Positions 46,667-57,044 of a stretch of 64,000 nucleotides of DNA are shown in pieces. How positions within the stretch are numbered: position 1 is the first letter of the stretch; the number at the start of each line of letters is the position of its first letter. The stretch is from NCBI GenBank assembly GCA_017469525.1, contig JAFUGG010000013.1, positions 221,568 to 285,567 on the forward strand, read 5' to 3'. Source of the DNA: Bacteroidaceae bacterium. Its GTDB lineage: Bacteria; Bacteroidota; Bacteroidia; Bacteroidales; Bacteroidaceae. The notes under the pieces are model-generated. The model ran no database searches and was not told the DNA's origin. It worked only from the letters and a program-made list of their open reading frames with translations. A program made the translations under genes and the position numbers.

Positions 46667-47371
46667 ATGAAAAGAGCACTTATGACCTTCCTCGCAGCGT
46701 TCATAACGCTATGTGGAGCTCAGGCGCAGACCGACCTGCGCATCCTCAACCATCTCTCCGTCGGAGCCGAAGTGAGCAGCCTAGGCATTGGCGTCGATGC
46801 AAGCATGCCCATCACACCTTTCATCGACGTGCAGGCAGGCTACACCATATTCCCCGGCTTCAAGTTCAACACCGTCCTCGGCCTCACCCACCCCACGGGA
46901 GAACTTGAGAAGGTTCCCGTCAAGGCCAAGCCCATGATGAAAGGAGGCAAAGTGCTCGTCAACGTAATGCCCCTCCCCATGCTCACGAGTTTCCATGTAA
47001 CTGCAGGCATATACTTCGGCTCGGACAACATGACAAGCATCTACAGTACAGAACTGATACCACACAGCACAGCAGTCCTGGGAGACTATCTGCTCCAACC
47101 CGATGCAGAAGGCAACATCGACGCGGTGCTGAAAGTCAAGCCCGTGAAGACCTACCTGGGCATCGGCATCGGTCGTGGCGTACCCAAGGGAAGAATCGGT
47201 TTCAAGATGGACATCGGCTGTCTCCTCTGGGGCAAGCCATCTGTCTATTGCAACGACGTCAAGGTGGAGGACACAGATGCCGACGGCGGCGACGCCAAGT
47301 TGCTTAAGGTCATGACAAAGCTCAAAGTCTATCCCGTAGTGAGTTTCCGCGTCTGTGGCAAGATATTCTAA
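46667..47371 (+). CDS. Predicted outer-membrane beta-barrel or periplasmic protein
   Basis: 234 residues with a signal peptide (LMTFLAAFITLCGAQAQ) and amphipathic strands (VGAEVSSLGIGVDASMPIT, TSFHVTAGIYFG, YLGIGIGRGVPKGRIGFKMDIGCLLWG) ending in a hydrophobic YPVVSFRVCGKIF. No named domain recognised. Starts seven bases after the ABC ATPase stop, so probably in its operon. Confidence 0.7.
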   Translation: MKRALMTFLAAFITLCGAQAQTDLRILNHLSVGAEVSSLGIGVDASMPITPFIDVQAGYTIFPGFKFNTVLGLTHPTGELEKVPVKAKPMMKGGKVLVNVMPLPMLTSFHVTAGIYFGSDNMTSIYSTELIPHSTAVLGDYLLQPDAEGNIDAVLKVKPVKTYLGIGIGRGVPKGRIGFKMDIGCLLWGKPSVYCNDVKVEDTDADGGDAKLLKVMTKLKVYPVVSFRVCGKIF

Positions 47372-47397
47372 ATCATAAATAGTAAATCGTTTAGTAA

Positions 47398-48555
47398 ATG
47401 TCTAAGGTTCCCCGCGGCATTCCCTGCCTGACACTAATCATTGTGCTGTTCGGCTATCTGTCCTCTGTGATGGGATTCACCAACATGCTCAACACCATCA
47501 TGCGGACGGCACACGACTTGCTGCTCAACACAGTCTTCTACCTCATGGCCATGTGCGTGCTGACAGGAGCGTTGAGCCGCATCTTCAGTGTCTTCGGTGT
47601 GGTTGACCTGCTGCAGAGGATACTCAAGCCAGTGCTTCGTCCGCTGTTCAACCTGCCAGGCGTTTCCTCCGCAGGAGCGCTCATGACTTTCCTCAGCGAC
47701 AAGCCCGCCATCATCTCCGTAGCCAAGAATCCACAGTTCAGCCGCTACTTCAAACGCTATCAGCACATCAGTCTGGTGAACTTTGCAGGCAGTTATGCAA
47801 TGGGATTGCTTGTCATCATCTTCATGATGGGTCACGGTTACTATACTGAGCCGCTCTACGGACTTGTGGGCGCCATCATCGGCAGCATCATCTCCACAAG
47901 ACTCATGCAAAGGCTCGTGCTCAAGGAGCATCCAGAATACCTCGAGGAAGACGTGATAGAGAACAAGGAACAGGAAATGGCAAATGGAAAATACGAAACG
48001 CATCCCGACGACTCCAGCCAGACAATGTTCGTACGCATCCTCGATGCACTGCTCGACGGCGGCAAGACGGGCGTAGAGGTAGGCCTCGCCATCATCCCAG
48101 GTGTGCTCATCATCTCGACATTCGTCATGATGTTCACCTTCAGTGTCGATCCAGAGACAGGCACCTACACAGGCGAGGCGTACCAAGGAACCAGACTGCT
48201 CCCCTACCTGGCAGGCAAGGCAGGTTTCGTTTTCCACTGGCTCTTTGGCTTCAACGCAAGCGAGCTCGTAGCCTTCCCTATCACTGCACTTGGAACAGTT
48301 GGCGCCGCCTTAGGTCTTATCCCTGAAATGATGAGCAAAGGCATCATCGACAGCAACGCCATCGCCGTCTTCACCGCCATGGGCATGTGCTGGAGCGGCT
48401 TCCTCAGTGCCGATGCTGCAACGCTCGACTCACTCGGCTACCGGCATTTCATCTCGCGCAGCTTCACCTGCACCTTCATCGGAGGTATCGCTGCCGGCAT
48501 CGTAACACATTGGCTATACGTCTTCATTACATATCTGATAGAATTTATAAACTAA
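47398..48555 (+). CDS. Gate-domain (nucleoside recognition/spore-maturation-like) membrane protein
   Basis: 385 residues, about 8-10 helices, with two Gate-type halves: [34 protein letters not shown], and [22 protein letters not shown] with [21 protein letters not shown]. Homologues include SpmA/SpmB and YjiH, whose substrates are unclear. The linker around residues 190-205 contains EMANGKYE, reminiscent of the low-complexity insert in rlmI, but weak. Confidence 0.75.
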   Translation: MSKVPRGIPCLTLIIVLFGYLSSVMGFTNMLNTIMRTAHDLLLNTVFYLMAMCVLTGALSRIFSVFGVVDLLQRILKPVLRPLFNLPGVSSAGALMTFLSDKPAIISVAKNPQFSRYFKRYQHISLVNFAGSYAMGLLVIIFMMGHGYYTEPLYGLVGAIIGSIISTRLMQRLVLKEHPEYLEEDVIENKEQEMANGKYETHPDDSSQTMFVRILDALLDGGKTGVEVGLAIIPGVLIISTFVMMFTFSVDPETGTYTGEAYQGTRLLPYLAGKAGFVFHWLFGFNASELVAFPITALGTVGAALGLIPEMMSKGIIDSNAIAVFTAMGMCWSGFLSADAATLDSLGYRHFISRSFTCTFIGGIAAGIVTHWLYVFITYLIEFIN

Positions 48556-48565
48556 TATATTCAAC

Positions 48566-51271
48566 ATGGAATTAGCAACAAAATACAGCCCCGCAGAGGT
48601 CGAGGCGAAATGGTACAAGTACTGGAGCGACCACAAACTCTTTGCAAGCAAACCCGACGGACGTGAACCCTATACGATTGTCATCCCGCCACCAAACGTG
48701 ACGGGCGTACTCCACATGGGTCACATGCTCAACAACACGATTCAGGACATCCTGATTCGCAAGGCCCGCCTCGACGGGAAGAACGCTTGCTGGGTGCCCG
48801 GCACCGACCACGCCTCGATTGCTACCGAGGCAAAGGTGGTAAACCGACTGGCCGAGCAGGGCATCAAGAAGCGCGACCTAACCCGTGAAGAGTTCCTGAA
48901 GCACGCTTGGGCTTGGACAGAGGAGCATGGCGGCATCATCCTCAAGCAGCTTCGCAAGCTCGGAGCAAGCTGCGACTGGGACCGCACAGCCTTCACCATG
49001 GACGAGAAACGCTCGGAGAGTGTGCTCAAAGTCTTCTGCGACCTCTACGACAAAGGACTTATCTATCGTGGCCTTCGCATGGTCAACTGGGACCCGAAGG
49101 CACAGACGGTGCTCTCAACGGAAGAAGTTATATACAGGGACGAGAAGTCGAAGCTGTACTATCTGAAGTACTATGTTGAGGACCTTAAGGACTTTGAGGA
49201 CCTTAAGGACAATGTCGTCCACAAGGACGAGAAAGGCTACTACGCCGTGGTTGCCACCACACGCCCCGAGACCATCATGGGCGACACGGCTATGTGCATC
49301 AATCCCAAAGACCCGAAGAACCAATGGCTGCGCGGACACAAGGTCATCGTGCCGCTGGTGGGGCGCGTCATTCCTGTCATCGAGGACCACTATGTTGACA
49401 TCGAGTTCGGCACAGGTTGCCTGAAGGTGACGCCTGCCCACGATGTGAACGACTACCAACTGGGCAAGACGCACAACCTTGAGACGATAGACATCTTCAA
49501 TCCCGATGGCACCATCTCAGACCAAAGCCCTCTCTATGTAGGCATGGACCGCATGGATGTCCGCAAGCAGATTGTCAAGGACCTTGATGCCGCAGGCTTG
49601 CTTGAGAAGGTCGAGGACTATGAGAACAAAGTGGGCTATTCAGAGCGCAATCAGGACACCGCCGTCGAGCCACGCCTCTGCAAGCAGTGGTTCCTCTCCA
49701 TGAAGCACATGGCCGACATCGCCCTGCCTCCCGTGCTCGAAGGCAAGCTGAAGTTCCATCCCACGAAGTACGTTACGACCTATCGCAATTGGCTCGAGAA
49801 CATACAGGACTGGTGCATCAGCCGTCAGCTCTGGTGGGGACATAGGATTCCTGCTTACTTCATAGGAAGTGCGGACGAAGAGGAAGAGCGTTTCGTCGTA
49901 GCTTTGACTCCTGAAGAGGCGCTTGCAAAGGCTCAGGAGAAGTATGGCAAGGAAATAACCATGGAGATGCTGCATCGCGACGAGGACGCCCTCGACACCT
50001 GGTTCAGCTCATGGCTCTGGCCCATCTCCCTCTTTGACGGCATCAACAACCCGGGCAACGAGGAGATTCGCTACTACTATCCCACAAGCGACCTCGTCAC
50101 AGGCCCAGACATCATCTTCTTCTGGGTGGCACGCATGATTATGGCAGGCGAGGAGTACATGGGCGACATCCCCTTCAAGAACGTCTATTTCACAGGTATC
50201 GTGCGCGACAAGCTTGGACGCAAGATGAGCAAGAGCCTCGGCAATTCGCCCGACCCGCTCGAACTGATAGCCAAGTACGGTGCCGACGGTGTCCGTATGG
50301 GCATGATGCTGGCCGCTCCTGCCGGTAACGACATCCTCTACGACGATGCCCTTTGCGCACAAGGCATGGCTTTCTGCAACAAGATGTGGAACGCCTTCCG
50401 CCTCGTCAAGGGATGGAAAGTCAGCACAGACATCGCCCAGCCCGAAGCAAACATCACCTCCATCAAGTGGATGCAAGCCAAGCAGAACGCCACATATGCC
50501 GAGATTAACGACCTCTACAGCAAATACCGTCTGAACGAAGCTCTGATGGCTGCCTTCAAGCTCTTCACGGACGAGTTCAGCGGATGGTACCTCGAGATGA
50601 TAAAGCCAGCCTATCAGGCTCCCATTGACAGCAAGACGCTGGATGCCACACTCGACATCTTCGACCAGCTCCTGCACATCATCCATCCCTTCATGCCCTT
50701 CATCACGGAGGAACTCTGGCAGCACATCGCCGAGCGCAAGGACGGTGAGTCGCTGATGGTGTCGGTCTTCAAGACAGCCGAACCGACGGAGGAAGAAGCC
50801 GAACTCATCAGGAAGGTCGAGGAGATGAAGCAAGTGGTGAGCGGCGTCCGTGCCGTTCGTCAGAGCAAGAACATCTCGCCTCGCGAACCTCTCCCCTTGC
50901 AGGTTGTCGGTAAGGCAAAAGAGGGCGTGACCAGCATTTCTGCGCTGGCAGCCATCATCACGAAGTTGGCAGGACTCAGCCAGATAGAGAACGTCGGCGA
51001 GAAGAGCGAGGGCACACAGGCCTTCCTCGTCGGCACAGACGAATACGCCGTGCCTCTGGGCAGCCTGATTGATGCGGATGCCGAGCGCGAGAAGGCCGAG
51101 ACGGAAATAAAGCGTCTGCAAGGCTTCATGGCTGGCATCGAGAAGAAGCTCGGGAACGAGCGCTTCGTGCAAAACGCACCCGCTCAGGTTGTTGAATTGG
51201 AACGCAAGAAACTGGCCGACGCCCAGAGCAAGATAGCAGCCCTCGAGGCAACCATCAAATCACTTGGATAA
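48566..51271 (+). CDS. valS: Valyl-tRNA synthetase
   Basis: 901 residues, class I. HIGH motif [14 protein letters not shown], editing domain with [22 protein letters not shown] motif [29 protein letters not shown], and a C-terminal tRNA-binding coiled coil ([23 protein letters not shown]). A short run [18 protein letters not shown] after YYLKYYV (49181-49213) is a translated ccttaagga repeat just before the editing domain. Confidence 0.97.
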   Translation: MELATKYSPAEVEAKWYKYWSDHKLFASKPDGREPYTIVIPPPNVTGVLHMGHMLNNTIQDILIRKARLDGKNACWVPGTDHASIATEAKVVNRLAEQGIKKRDLTREEFLKHAWAWTEEHGGIILKQLRKLGASCDWDRTAFTMDEKRSESVLKVFCDLYDKGLIYRGLRMVNWDPKAQTVLSTEEVIYRDEKSKLYYLKYYVEDLKDFEDLKDNVVHKDEKGYYAVVATTRPETIMGDTAMCINPKDPKNQWLRGHKVIVPLVGRVIPVIEDHYVDIEFGTGCLKVTPAHDVNDYQLGKTHNLETIDIFNPDGTISDQSPLYVGMDRMDVRKQIVKDLDAAGLLEKVEDYENKVGYSERNQDTAVEPRLCKQWFLSMKHMADIALPPVLEGKLKFHPTKYVTTYRNWLENIQDWCISRQLWWGHRIPAYFIGSADEEEERFVVALTPEEALAKAQEKYGKEITMEMLHRDEDALDTWFSSWLWPISLFDGINNPGNEEIRYYYPTSDLVTGPDIIFFWVARMIMAGEEYMGDIPFKNVYFTGIVRDKLGRKMSKSLGNSPDPLELIAKYGADGVRMGMMLAAPAGNDILYDDALCAQGMAFCNKMWNAFRLVKGWKVSTDIAQPEANITSIKWMQAKQNATYAEINDLYSKYRLNEALMAAFKLFTDEFSGWYLEMIKPAYQAPIDSKTLDATLDIFDQLLHIIHPFMPFITEELWQHIAERKDGESLMVSVFKTAEPTEEEAELIRKVEEMKQVVSGVRAVRQSKNISPREPLPLQVVGKAKEGVTSISALAAIITKLAGLSQIENVGEKSEGTQAFLVGTDEYAVPLGSLIDADAEREKAETEIKRLQGFMAGIEKKLGNERFVQNAPAQVVELERKKLADAQSKIAALEATIKSLG
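49181..49213. repeat. In-frame ccttaaggac repeat in valS
   Basis: Two copies of gaggaccttaaggac at 49181 and 49199 encode EDLKD twice. Same repeat family as in ftsK. Confidence 0.6.
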
Positions 51272-51295
51272 AAAACATAGCACAAAAAAACAACT

Positions 51296-51943
51296 ATGAT
51301 GAATAAAAACGAGAAGTTTGTCATCACGATTAATCGTGAACTTGGCAGCGGCGGACGCACTGTTGGCCGCAAAGTAGCAGAAAGGCTTGGAGTACAATTC
51401 TACGACAAAGCCATTATTAAGGCACTTACCAACAAATTACAATTGAGTGAAGAAAAGATCGAACAGATGAAGGGACAAAGCCATCACTGGTGGCATGACT
51501 TCAGGTTTGCCCGAGGCGTCGGTATGGGCATGATACCCATACAGTTCACCGAGGCTTATGGCGGCGAACTCTGTCAGCCCACATCGGACATGATGTTCCG
51601 CATAGAAAAGGAGCTTTTGCAAGGCATCACTGCAGACGAATCGTGTGTGGTGGCAGGCCGCTGCGGCTTCTTCGTATTGCGACAACACCCCAATCACCTG
51701 AACATACTCATCCAGGCCTCCATGGACTTTCGCACAGAACGTTTGGCACGCAAGCAAAACATGACACAGGAGGAAGCTCGCAAAGCAATCGAGAAGGTAG
51801 ACATGATGCGAGAGAACTATGTGACGAAATATTGTGGCACATCGCGCTATGACACACGCAACTACGACCTTGTCCTTCGCGCCGACGGCAAGACGGAGGA
51901 TGAACTGGCCGACATCATCATGCAATACATAAACGGAAAGTGA
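51296..51943 (+). CDS. Cytidylate kinase-like family protein
   Basis: 215 residues. FVITINRELGSGGRTVGRKVAERLG is the P-loop of the cytidylate kinase-like group, with the adenylate-kinase-type RTERLARKQNMTQEEARKAIEKVD lid and YDLVLRADGKTEDELADII near the end. This group is distinct from housekeeping Cmk and its substrate is not settled. 39 bases before the STAS gene; may be the first gene of that cluster. Confidence 0.8.
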   Translation: MMNKNEKFVITINRELGSGGRTVGRKVAERLGVQFYDKAIIKALTNKLQLSEEKIEQMKGQSHHWWHDFRFARGVGMGMIPIQFTEAYGGELCQPTSDMMFRIEKELLQGITADESCVVAGRCGFFVLRQHPNHLNILIQASMDFRTERLARKQNMTQEEARKAIEKVDMMRENYVTKYCGTSRYDTRNYDLVLRADGKTEDELADIIMQYINGK

Positions 51944-51981
51944 GAATAAAGGAAACTGTGCAGACACAGAATTAGAATCAC

Positions 51982-52287
51982 ATGACAACGACTATTCAAG
52001 AGGATGGCAATCAAGTGATTGCATTCTTCTCAGGGCGCTTGGATACAACCGCTGCAGTCGAAGCTACTGCAACCGTAAAGCCGCTCATGGATGTACGAGA
52101 AAAAGAAATCGTGTTGGACTGTAGTAAGTTAGAATATATCTCATCCTCAGGTCTGCGCATCTTTCTTTCCATACGCAAAGAAGCCATTGTACATGGCTGT
52201 AAGGTCATCGTACGCAACATGAACACTGATATTCGACAAGTGTTTATGATGACAGGTTTTATCAGTCTATTTGACATACAAGAATGA
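51982..52287 (+). CDS. STAS-domain anti-sigma-factor antagonist
   Basis: 101 residues, a single STAS domain. The motif VLDCSKLEYISSSGLRIFL contains the Ser pair where SpoIIAA/RsbV proteins are phosphorylated. In the family the dephosphorylated form binds a HATPase anti-sigma kinase. The last four bases overlap the RelA/SpoT gene, and both a HATPase and a SpoIIE phosphatase are encoded 2.5 kb downstream in the same cluster. Confidence 0.92.
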   Translation: MTTTIQEDGNQVIAFFSGRLDTTAAVEATATVKPLMDVREKEIVLDCSKLEYISSSGLRIFLSIRKEAIVHGCKVIVRNMNTDIRQVFMMTGFISLFDIQE

Positions 52288-53339
52288 CAGCACTTGACCT
52301 GCACCAACAGATGATTCTTGAGGAATATCGAGATTCATTGCCCGTACTTGAGCAACTGAAGGCGAAAGTACTCGAGACACTGCATGAGACATTGGACAGC
52401 AGTGGGCTCTTCGTCTCTGCCATCGAAGCGAGGGTAAAGAAAGAGAAGTCGTTGACAGGAAAACTGGCGCTCAAGGGAGCCAAGTACACCAGACTGGCAG
52501 ACGTCACAGACCTTGTCGGAGCCCGTGTCATCACTTTCTATACTGACGACGTTGACCGCATAGCATCTATAGCGGAGAAACTGTTCGATATAGATTGGGA
52601 CAACTCTGTGGACAAGCGAAAGCTGCACCAGCTCGACAGTTTCGGCTACAACTCGCTCCATTATATATGTCGCATGCCCGGCTATGATTTCCGTTTTGAG
52701 TTGCAACTGCGCACGACCCTTCAGCATGCATGGGCAGCCATCAATCACGACAACGGCTATAAGTCCGATATTGAGATTCCACACGAATATCTGCGTCGCA
52801 TGAACCGTTTGGCAGGCATGTTGGAGATGGCCGACGATGAGTTCAGCCGCATCCGAATAGAGCTTACGGACTACCGCCGCCGTGTACAGACATTGGTAAA
52901 GAATGGAAAACTGGACGACGTATTGCTGGACGGCGACACATTCCGCTCGTACCTACAGGCAGGTCCACTCAACACACTCAACAGGCGCATCGCAGCCATT
53001 AATCAAGCTGAAATACAGGAAACGCCGCTTGACAACTATCTGCAAGTGCTCAAATCGCTCAACTGCAATACCCTCGGCGATGTTGACCGGCTCATAAAGT
53101 GCTATGAAGAAAACGCATATCTGCTGGCACGACACCAGCTTGGCAACACTGACCTGGACATCATCTCCTCCTCTATCGGATTGCAGAATGTATGTATTGT
53201 ATGCATACTCTCCAAAGGTGGCGGAATGATTGGTCTGGAGCGGCTCTTCGATACGCTTAACGGACAGAATGCCCAGAATGCAACACTTGCTTCAATGACG
53301 TATGAACAGGCAAGGACGCTACCGTTCATGAAATGCTAA
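52284..53339 (+). CDS. RelA/SpoT-domain alarmone synthetase-like protein
   Basis: 351 residues. The synthetase fold is seen as VTDLVGARVITFYTDDVDRI, the nucleotide-stacking FGYNSLHYIC (GYRSLH in Rel) and FELQLRTTLQHAWAAINH with the catalytic Glu of EIQIRT. No HD or TGS domain is attached; the C-terminal ~150 residues are helical and unassigned. It likely makes (p)ppGpp or a related nucleotide. Coupled to the STAS gene (ATGA) and followed by the kinase. Confidence 0.85.
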   Translation: MTALDLHQQMILEEYRDSLPVLEQLKAKVLETLHETLDSSGLFVSAIEARVKKEKSLTGKLALKGAKYTRLADVTDLVGARVITFYTDDVDRIASIAEKLFDIDWDNSVDKRKLHQLDSFGYNSLHYICRMPGYDFRFELQLRTTLQHAWAAINHDNGYKSDIEIPHEYLRRMNRLAGMLEMADDEFSRIRIELTDYRRRVQTLVKNGKLDDVLLDGDTFRSYLQAGPLNTLNRRIAAINQAEIQETPLDNYLQVLKSLNCNTLGDVDRLIKCYEENAYLLARHQLGNTDLDIISSSIGLQNVCIVCILSKGGGMIGLERLFDTLNGQNAQNATLASMTYEQARTLPFMKC

Positions 53340-53349
53340 TGGAATATAT

Positions 53350-54189
53350 ATGGAGCCTATACTAATTGACCTGAACGACTACGTCCGCACCGGTGAAGGC
53401 GCCAATGGCGCAAGCTATGACCACAAACATGATCCAAATATCATGGTCAAGCTATATTTCCGCAACTATAATTCAGCGGAAAAGGAATTGGAACTGGCAA
53501 AGAAAATATATCAGACAGGCATTCCCACTCCAGAGCCAGGAGATCTTGTGACGGACGGCAAGCATATAGGCATTCGCTTCAAGAAGGTGGTGGGCAAACG
53601 CTCCTACTCACGTGCTTGTGGCGACAATCCTGAGCGTACGGAAGAATATGCACGCGAGTTCGCGCAGATGTGCAAACGCCTTCATGCAACGCATATCGAT
53701 GCCACACAGTTTGAAGATGTCAAAAGCCATCTTAACACCCTACTTGACGCCAATCCATATTTCACGCCAGAACAAAAAGCTAAGATATGCGATTTCATTG
53801 CCAATGCACCTGATGCAGACACTGCCATCCATGGTGACCTACAGTTTGGCAATTGCATATTCACAGAAGAAGACGGTATTCGCACCTCCTACTTCATTGA
53901 CCTTGGTGACTTCTGTTACGGCTATCCGATGTTTGACCTTGGAATGGTATATCTCTGCTGCCACCTGAACGACGAGTCGTGGACAATGGAAGTCAATCAC
54001 ATGTCCAACGCTACAGCTGCCCGCTTCTGGGATGCCTTCGCAAAGGAGTATTTCGGACCATCGGCCAATATGGAGACAATCACGCGTGAAGTAAAAATCT
54101 ATGCAGGACTAAAGACGCTCATCATTGAGCGTGATACCCACTGCCCTATGCCACAATTCCGTGCAATGCTCGAAGGAACTATATACTAA
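53350..54189 (+). CDS. Phosphotransferase of the aminoglycoside/choline kinase fold
   Basis: 279 residues. Catalytic loop IHGDLQFGNCIF and metal-binding FIDLGDF are the Brenner and DFG-like motifs of APH kinases; GEGANGASYDH is a glycine-rich loop. It resembles a family (TIGR02172 from memory) found in Fibrobacter and Treponema. The substrate is unknown. Lies 10 bases after the synthetase gene and 21 before the HD gene. Confidence 0.8.
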   Translation: MEPILIDLNDYVRTGEGANGASYDHKHDPNIMVKLYFRNYNSAEKELELAKKIYQTGIPTPEPGDLVTDGKHIGIRFKKVVGKRSYSRACGDNPERTEEYAREFAQMCKRLHATHIDATQFEDVKSHLNTLLDANPYFTPEQKAKICDFIANAPDADTAIHGDLQFGNCIFTEEDGIRTSYFIDLGDFCYGYPMFDLGMVYLCCHLNDESWTMEVNHMSNATAARFWDAFAKEYFGPSANMETITREVKIYAGLKTLIIERDTHCPMPQFRAMLEGTIY

Positions 54190-54210
54190 CTCTTCAAACA
54201 ACAATAGAGA

Positions 54211-54789
54211 ATGGCAAACAAATACATGGATACCGATCTGCTCGACCGTGCAATTATTTTCGCAGTGAAAGCACATCACAACTCGGAACGTCGCGGGAAA
54301 GGTTTCCCCTATATTGTTCACCCAATGGAGGCAGTGGGGATAGTAGCTACCATCACACCGGACCAGGAACTGCTGGCTGCCGCTGCCTTGCATGATACGA
54401 TAGAGGATACTGATGTCACTTTGGAAGACATCCGCCGCGAGTTTGGCGAGAGGGTGGCCCGCCTCGTGGAGGCTGAGAGCGACCAATTCAAGGAAGGCAT
54501 CCCAGAGGAAGAAGACTGGCACGAACGTAAGCAAGTAGCTATTGACCGTCTGCGCAGAGCCTCGCGTGATGCAAAAATTGTTGCAATGGGAGACAAACTC
54601 AGCAACATGCGTGCCATCTATCGTGATTATATGACCCAAGGAGACGCTCTATGGCATATCTTCCACGTCACTGACAAAGCCTCGCATGAATGGCACTACA
54701 GAAAACTTGCAGAATCTCTCTGTGAGTTGAGCGACACATTTGCCTACAAAGAATTTGTTGAACTAATTGACGCTGTTTTTCGTAAATGA
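54211..54789 (+). CDS. HD-domain (p)ppGpp hydrolase-like protein
   Basis: 192 residues, a single HD domain of SpoT/Mesh1 type. AHHNSERRGKGFPYIVHPM and LHDTIEDTDVTLEDI give the metal-binding His/Asp residues; KIVAMGDKLSNMRAI replaces the usual LADRLHNMR. Expected to hydrolyse the alarmone made by the neighbour two genes upstream. Overlaps the SpoIIE gene by four bases. Confidence 0.88.
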   Translation: MANKYMDTDLLDRAIIFAVKAHHNSERRGKGFPYIVHPMEAVGIVATITPDQELLAAAALHDTIEDTDVTLEDIRREFGERVARLVEAESDQFKEGIPEEEDWHERKQVAIDRLRRASRDAKIVAMGDKLSNMRAIYRDYMTQGDALWHIFHVTDKASHEWHYRKLAESLCELSDTFAYKEFVELIDAVFRK

Positions 54790-57044
54790 AAGAAACATTG
54801 AAGAAACTAATGCCAAGGGCTCTGCGCTCGAAGTCCAGCCTTGCTATCATCCTCACAGCTGCTGTGCTGGTGGAGGTGACGAACGGCGTGCAATACTTGT
54901 TTGCCAAAAGAAGCTTACAAGAAGAGGTGGAGCACCGGGCTAAAAGCGAACTCAGGGCAAAGGGACTGGAAATAGAGAATGTGACGACGGCAATAGAAGT
55001 GGCAGCAGACAACATGGTTTGGGCTATAGAATCAGAACTTGCCAATCCTGACAGCATCTATGGCATTGCCCGCAAACTATTGGAGAACAACAAACAAATC
55101 GTAGGGGCTGCCGTTGTTTTCGTAGCCGACTACTATCCCCAATACGGACGCTGGTGCGAGTTGTATGTAGCCCGATGCAGCAACGGAGACTTCGAAATGG
55201 AACAGATAGGCGGTCCGGACCACGACTACCTGCAGGCAATATGGTTCAAGGGTGCCATTGCAGCAGGCAAGGGATATTGGAGCGAACCTTATTATGACAA
55301 TAAAGGAGCGCAGATGATGCTCTCCTCATACTTCACACCTGTTCGCGGCCGCGATGGAAAGATTGTAGCCCTGCTTGCGGCAGACGTCTCACTCGACTGG
55401 CTGACGGAAGTCATCAATGCCAAGCGAACCTATCCTTCCAGCTACAACATCCTGCTGTCACGAACCGGACAGATTATGGCATGCCCCGTAGAAAGCCTTG
55501 TGATGCAACGTAACATCGAACAAGTGACAGCTGACCTGAAAGACACAACCATAGACCGCATCAACCGCGAAATGATGGCAGGTCAAAGCGGAAAGGCCAC
55601 AATATATAACCACAATGGCAAGAAGAGACATGTGTTCTATGCCCAGATGGATGAAGGCACCGGGTGGTCAATGGCCGTTGTATGCCCTGAGCAAGAAATC
55701 TACCACAACCTCCGCCAGATGCGCTTCAACCTCTTCCTGCTCATGCTTATAGGCATAGCATTGCTGGGCTATATCATCTGGCGTGCTGCCAAGAATGCCA
55801 TATACCTGCAGAGTGTCAATGCCGAGAAGGAGCGAATAGGTTGCGAGCTGCGTATTGCCAGTGATATACAGAAGAGCATGCTGCCTAAGATATTCCCGCC
55901 TTATCCGGAACGGGACGATGTGGAGATATTCGGTTCGATTGTGCCTGCCAAGGAAGTAGGCGGCGACCTCTTTGATTTCTACATTCGCGACGAGAAGCTC
56001 TTCTTCTGCATAGGCGATGTCAGTGGAAAGGGGGTGCCTGCCTCGCTCGTAATGGCTGTCAAACGAAGCTTGTTCCGTACTGTCTCTGCACACGAAGCAA
56101 TCCCGGAACGTATCGTGACACACATGAACGACTCAATGGCACAGACAAACGAAACAAACATGTTTGTCACGATGTTCGTTGGCGTACTCGACCTGCCGAC
56201 TGGCCGGCTGCGCTACTGTAATGCAGGGCATTGTTCACCGATGCTTATTGAGAGCAGCCAACATGAAACAGCATCCAGGAAGGAGAACACATCTGATAAT
56301 CAGCAGTTATCTTTCATCGATTGTATCTCGAACTTCCCCCTCGGCATCATTCCAAACTGGAAATTCAAGGGACAGGAACTCTTCGTTCATCCTCAAGATA
56401 CCATCTTCCTATATACTGACGGCCTGACAGAAGCCGAGAATATTAAACATGCGCAGTATGGGGAGGAGAGGATGATGGCAGAAGTCAGAAAGGTTGAAGC
56501 ACAAACGCCTCAAGCCCTCATCGAGCACATGACCAGTGCTGTAAATGCATTTGTTGGCGAAGCTAGGCAGAGCGACGACCTGACGATGCTGGCCGTACAA
56601 TATACAAAAGAACAGCTTGACCTGCGGCTTGACCGCGAGATAACGCTACAGAATGACATCCAGCAGATTACGTTGCTGGCAGAGTTCGTTGAGGAGGTGT
56701 GCGAGAGCATAGGTCTTGATGGAGCAACGACTATGCAGATGAACCTGGCCCTGGAGGAAGCTGTAGTCAATGTGATAAAGTATGCCTATCCCCATGACAC
56801 AGTCGGCGACATAAACATCAAGGCACAAGCCAGTGATGTCCGCCTGAAGTTTGTCGTCAGCGACAACGGTGCTCCCTTCGACCCTACGGCCAAGACTGAG
56901 GTAGACACGACACTCACAGCCGAGGAGCGTCCAATAGGCGGACTGGGAATTCATCTGGTAAGGAAGATAATGGATTCTATTAATTACGAGAGAGTTAGCG
57001 ACAGAAACGTACTGACACTCAGGAAAAAATTAAATAAACAGTAA
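54786..57044 (+). CDS. SpoIIE-type phosphatase with dCache sensor and C-terminal HATPase anti-sigma kinase
   Basis: 752 residues. Two membrane helices (about 20-40 and 318-337) flank a periplasmic Cache-like sensor (WCELYVARCS, GYWSEPYYDN, YFTPVRGRDGKIVALLAADVSLDWL). Then a PP2C/SpoIIE domain (ELRIASDIQKSMLP, KEVGGDLFDFYIRDEKLFFCIGDVSGKGVPASL, LYTDGLTEAEN, QSDDLTMLAV) and an RsbW-type HATPase (MNLALEEAVVNVIKYAYP, VVSDNGAPFDP, IGGLGIHLVRKIMDSINYER). It thus holds both activities that set STAS phosphorylation. Coupled to the HD gene upstream and to the transporter downstream. Confidence 0.93.
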   Translation: MKETLKKLMPRALRSKSSLAIILTAAVLVEVTNGVQYLFAKRSLQEEVEHRAKSELRAKGLEIENVTTAIEVAADNMVWAIESELANPDSIYGIARKLLENNKQIVGAAVVFVADYYPQYGRWCELYVARCSNGDFEMEQIGGPDHDYLQAIWFKGAIAAGKGYWSEPYYDNKGAQMMLSSYFTPVRGRDGKIVALLAADVSLDWLTEVINAKRTYPSSYNILLSRTGQIMACPVESLVMQRNIEQVTADLKDTTIDRINREMMAGQSGKATIYNHNGKKRHVFYAQMDEGTGWSMAVVCPEQEIYHNLRQMRFNLFLLMLIGIALLGYIIWRAAKNAIYLQSVNAEKERIGCELRIASDIQKSMLPKIFPPYPERDDVEIFGSIVPAKEVGGDLFDFYIRDEKLFFCIGDVSGKGVPASLVMAVKRSLFRTVSAHEAIPERIVTHMNDSMAQTNETNMFVTMFVGVLDLPTGRLRYCNAGHCSPMLIESSQHETASRKENTSDNQQLSFIDCISNFPLGIIPNWKFKGQELFVHPQDTIFLYTDGLTEAENIKHAQYGEERMMAEVRKVEAQTPQALIEHMTSAVNAFVGEARQSDDLTMLAVQYTKEQLDLRLDREITLQNDIQQITLLAEFVEEVCESIGLDGATTMQMNLALEEAVVNVIKYAYPHDTVGDINIKAQASDVRLKFVVSDNGAPFDPTAKTEVDTTLTAEERPIGGLGIHLVRKIMDSINYERVSDRNVLTLRKKLNKQ

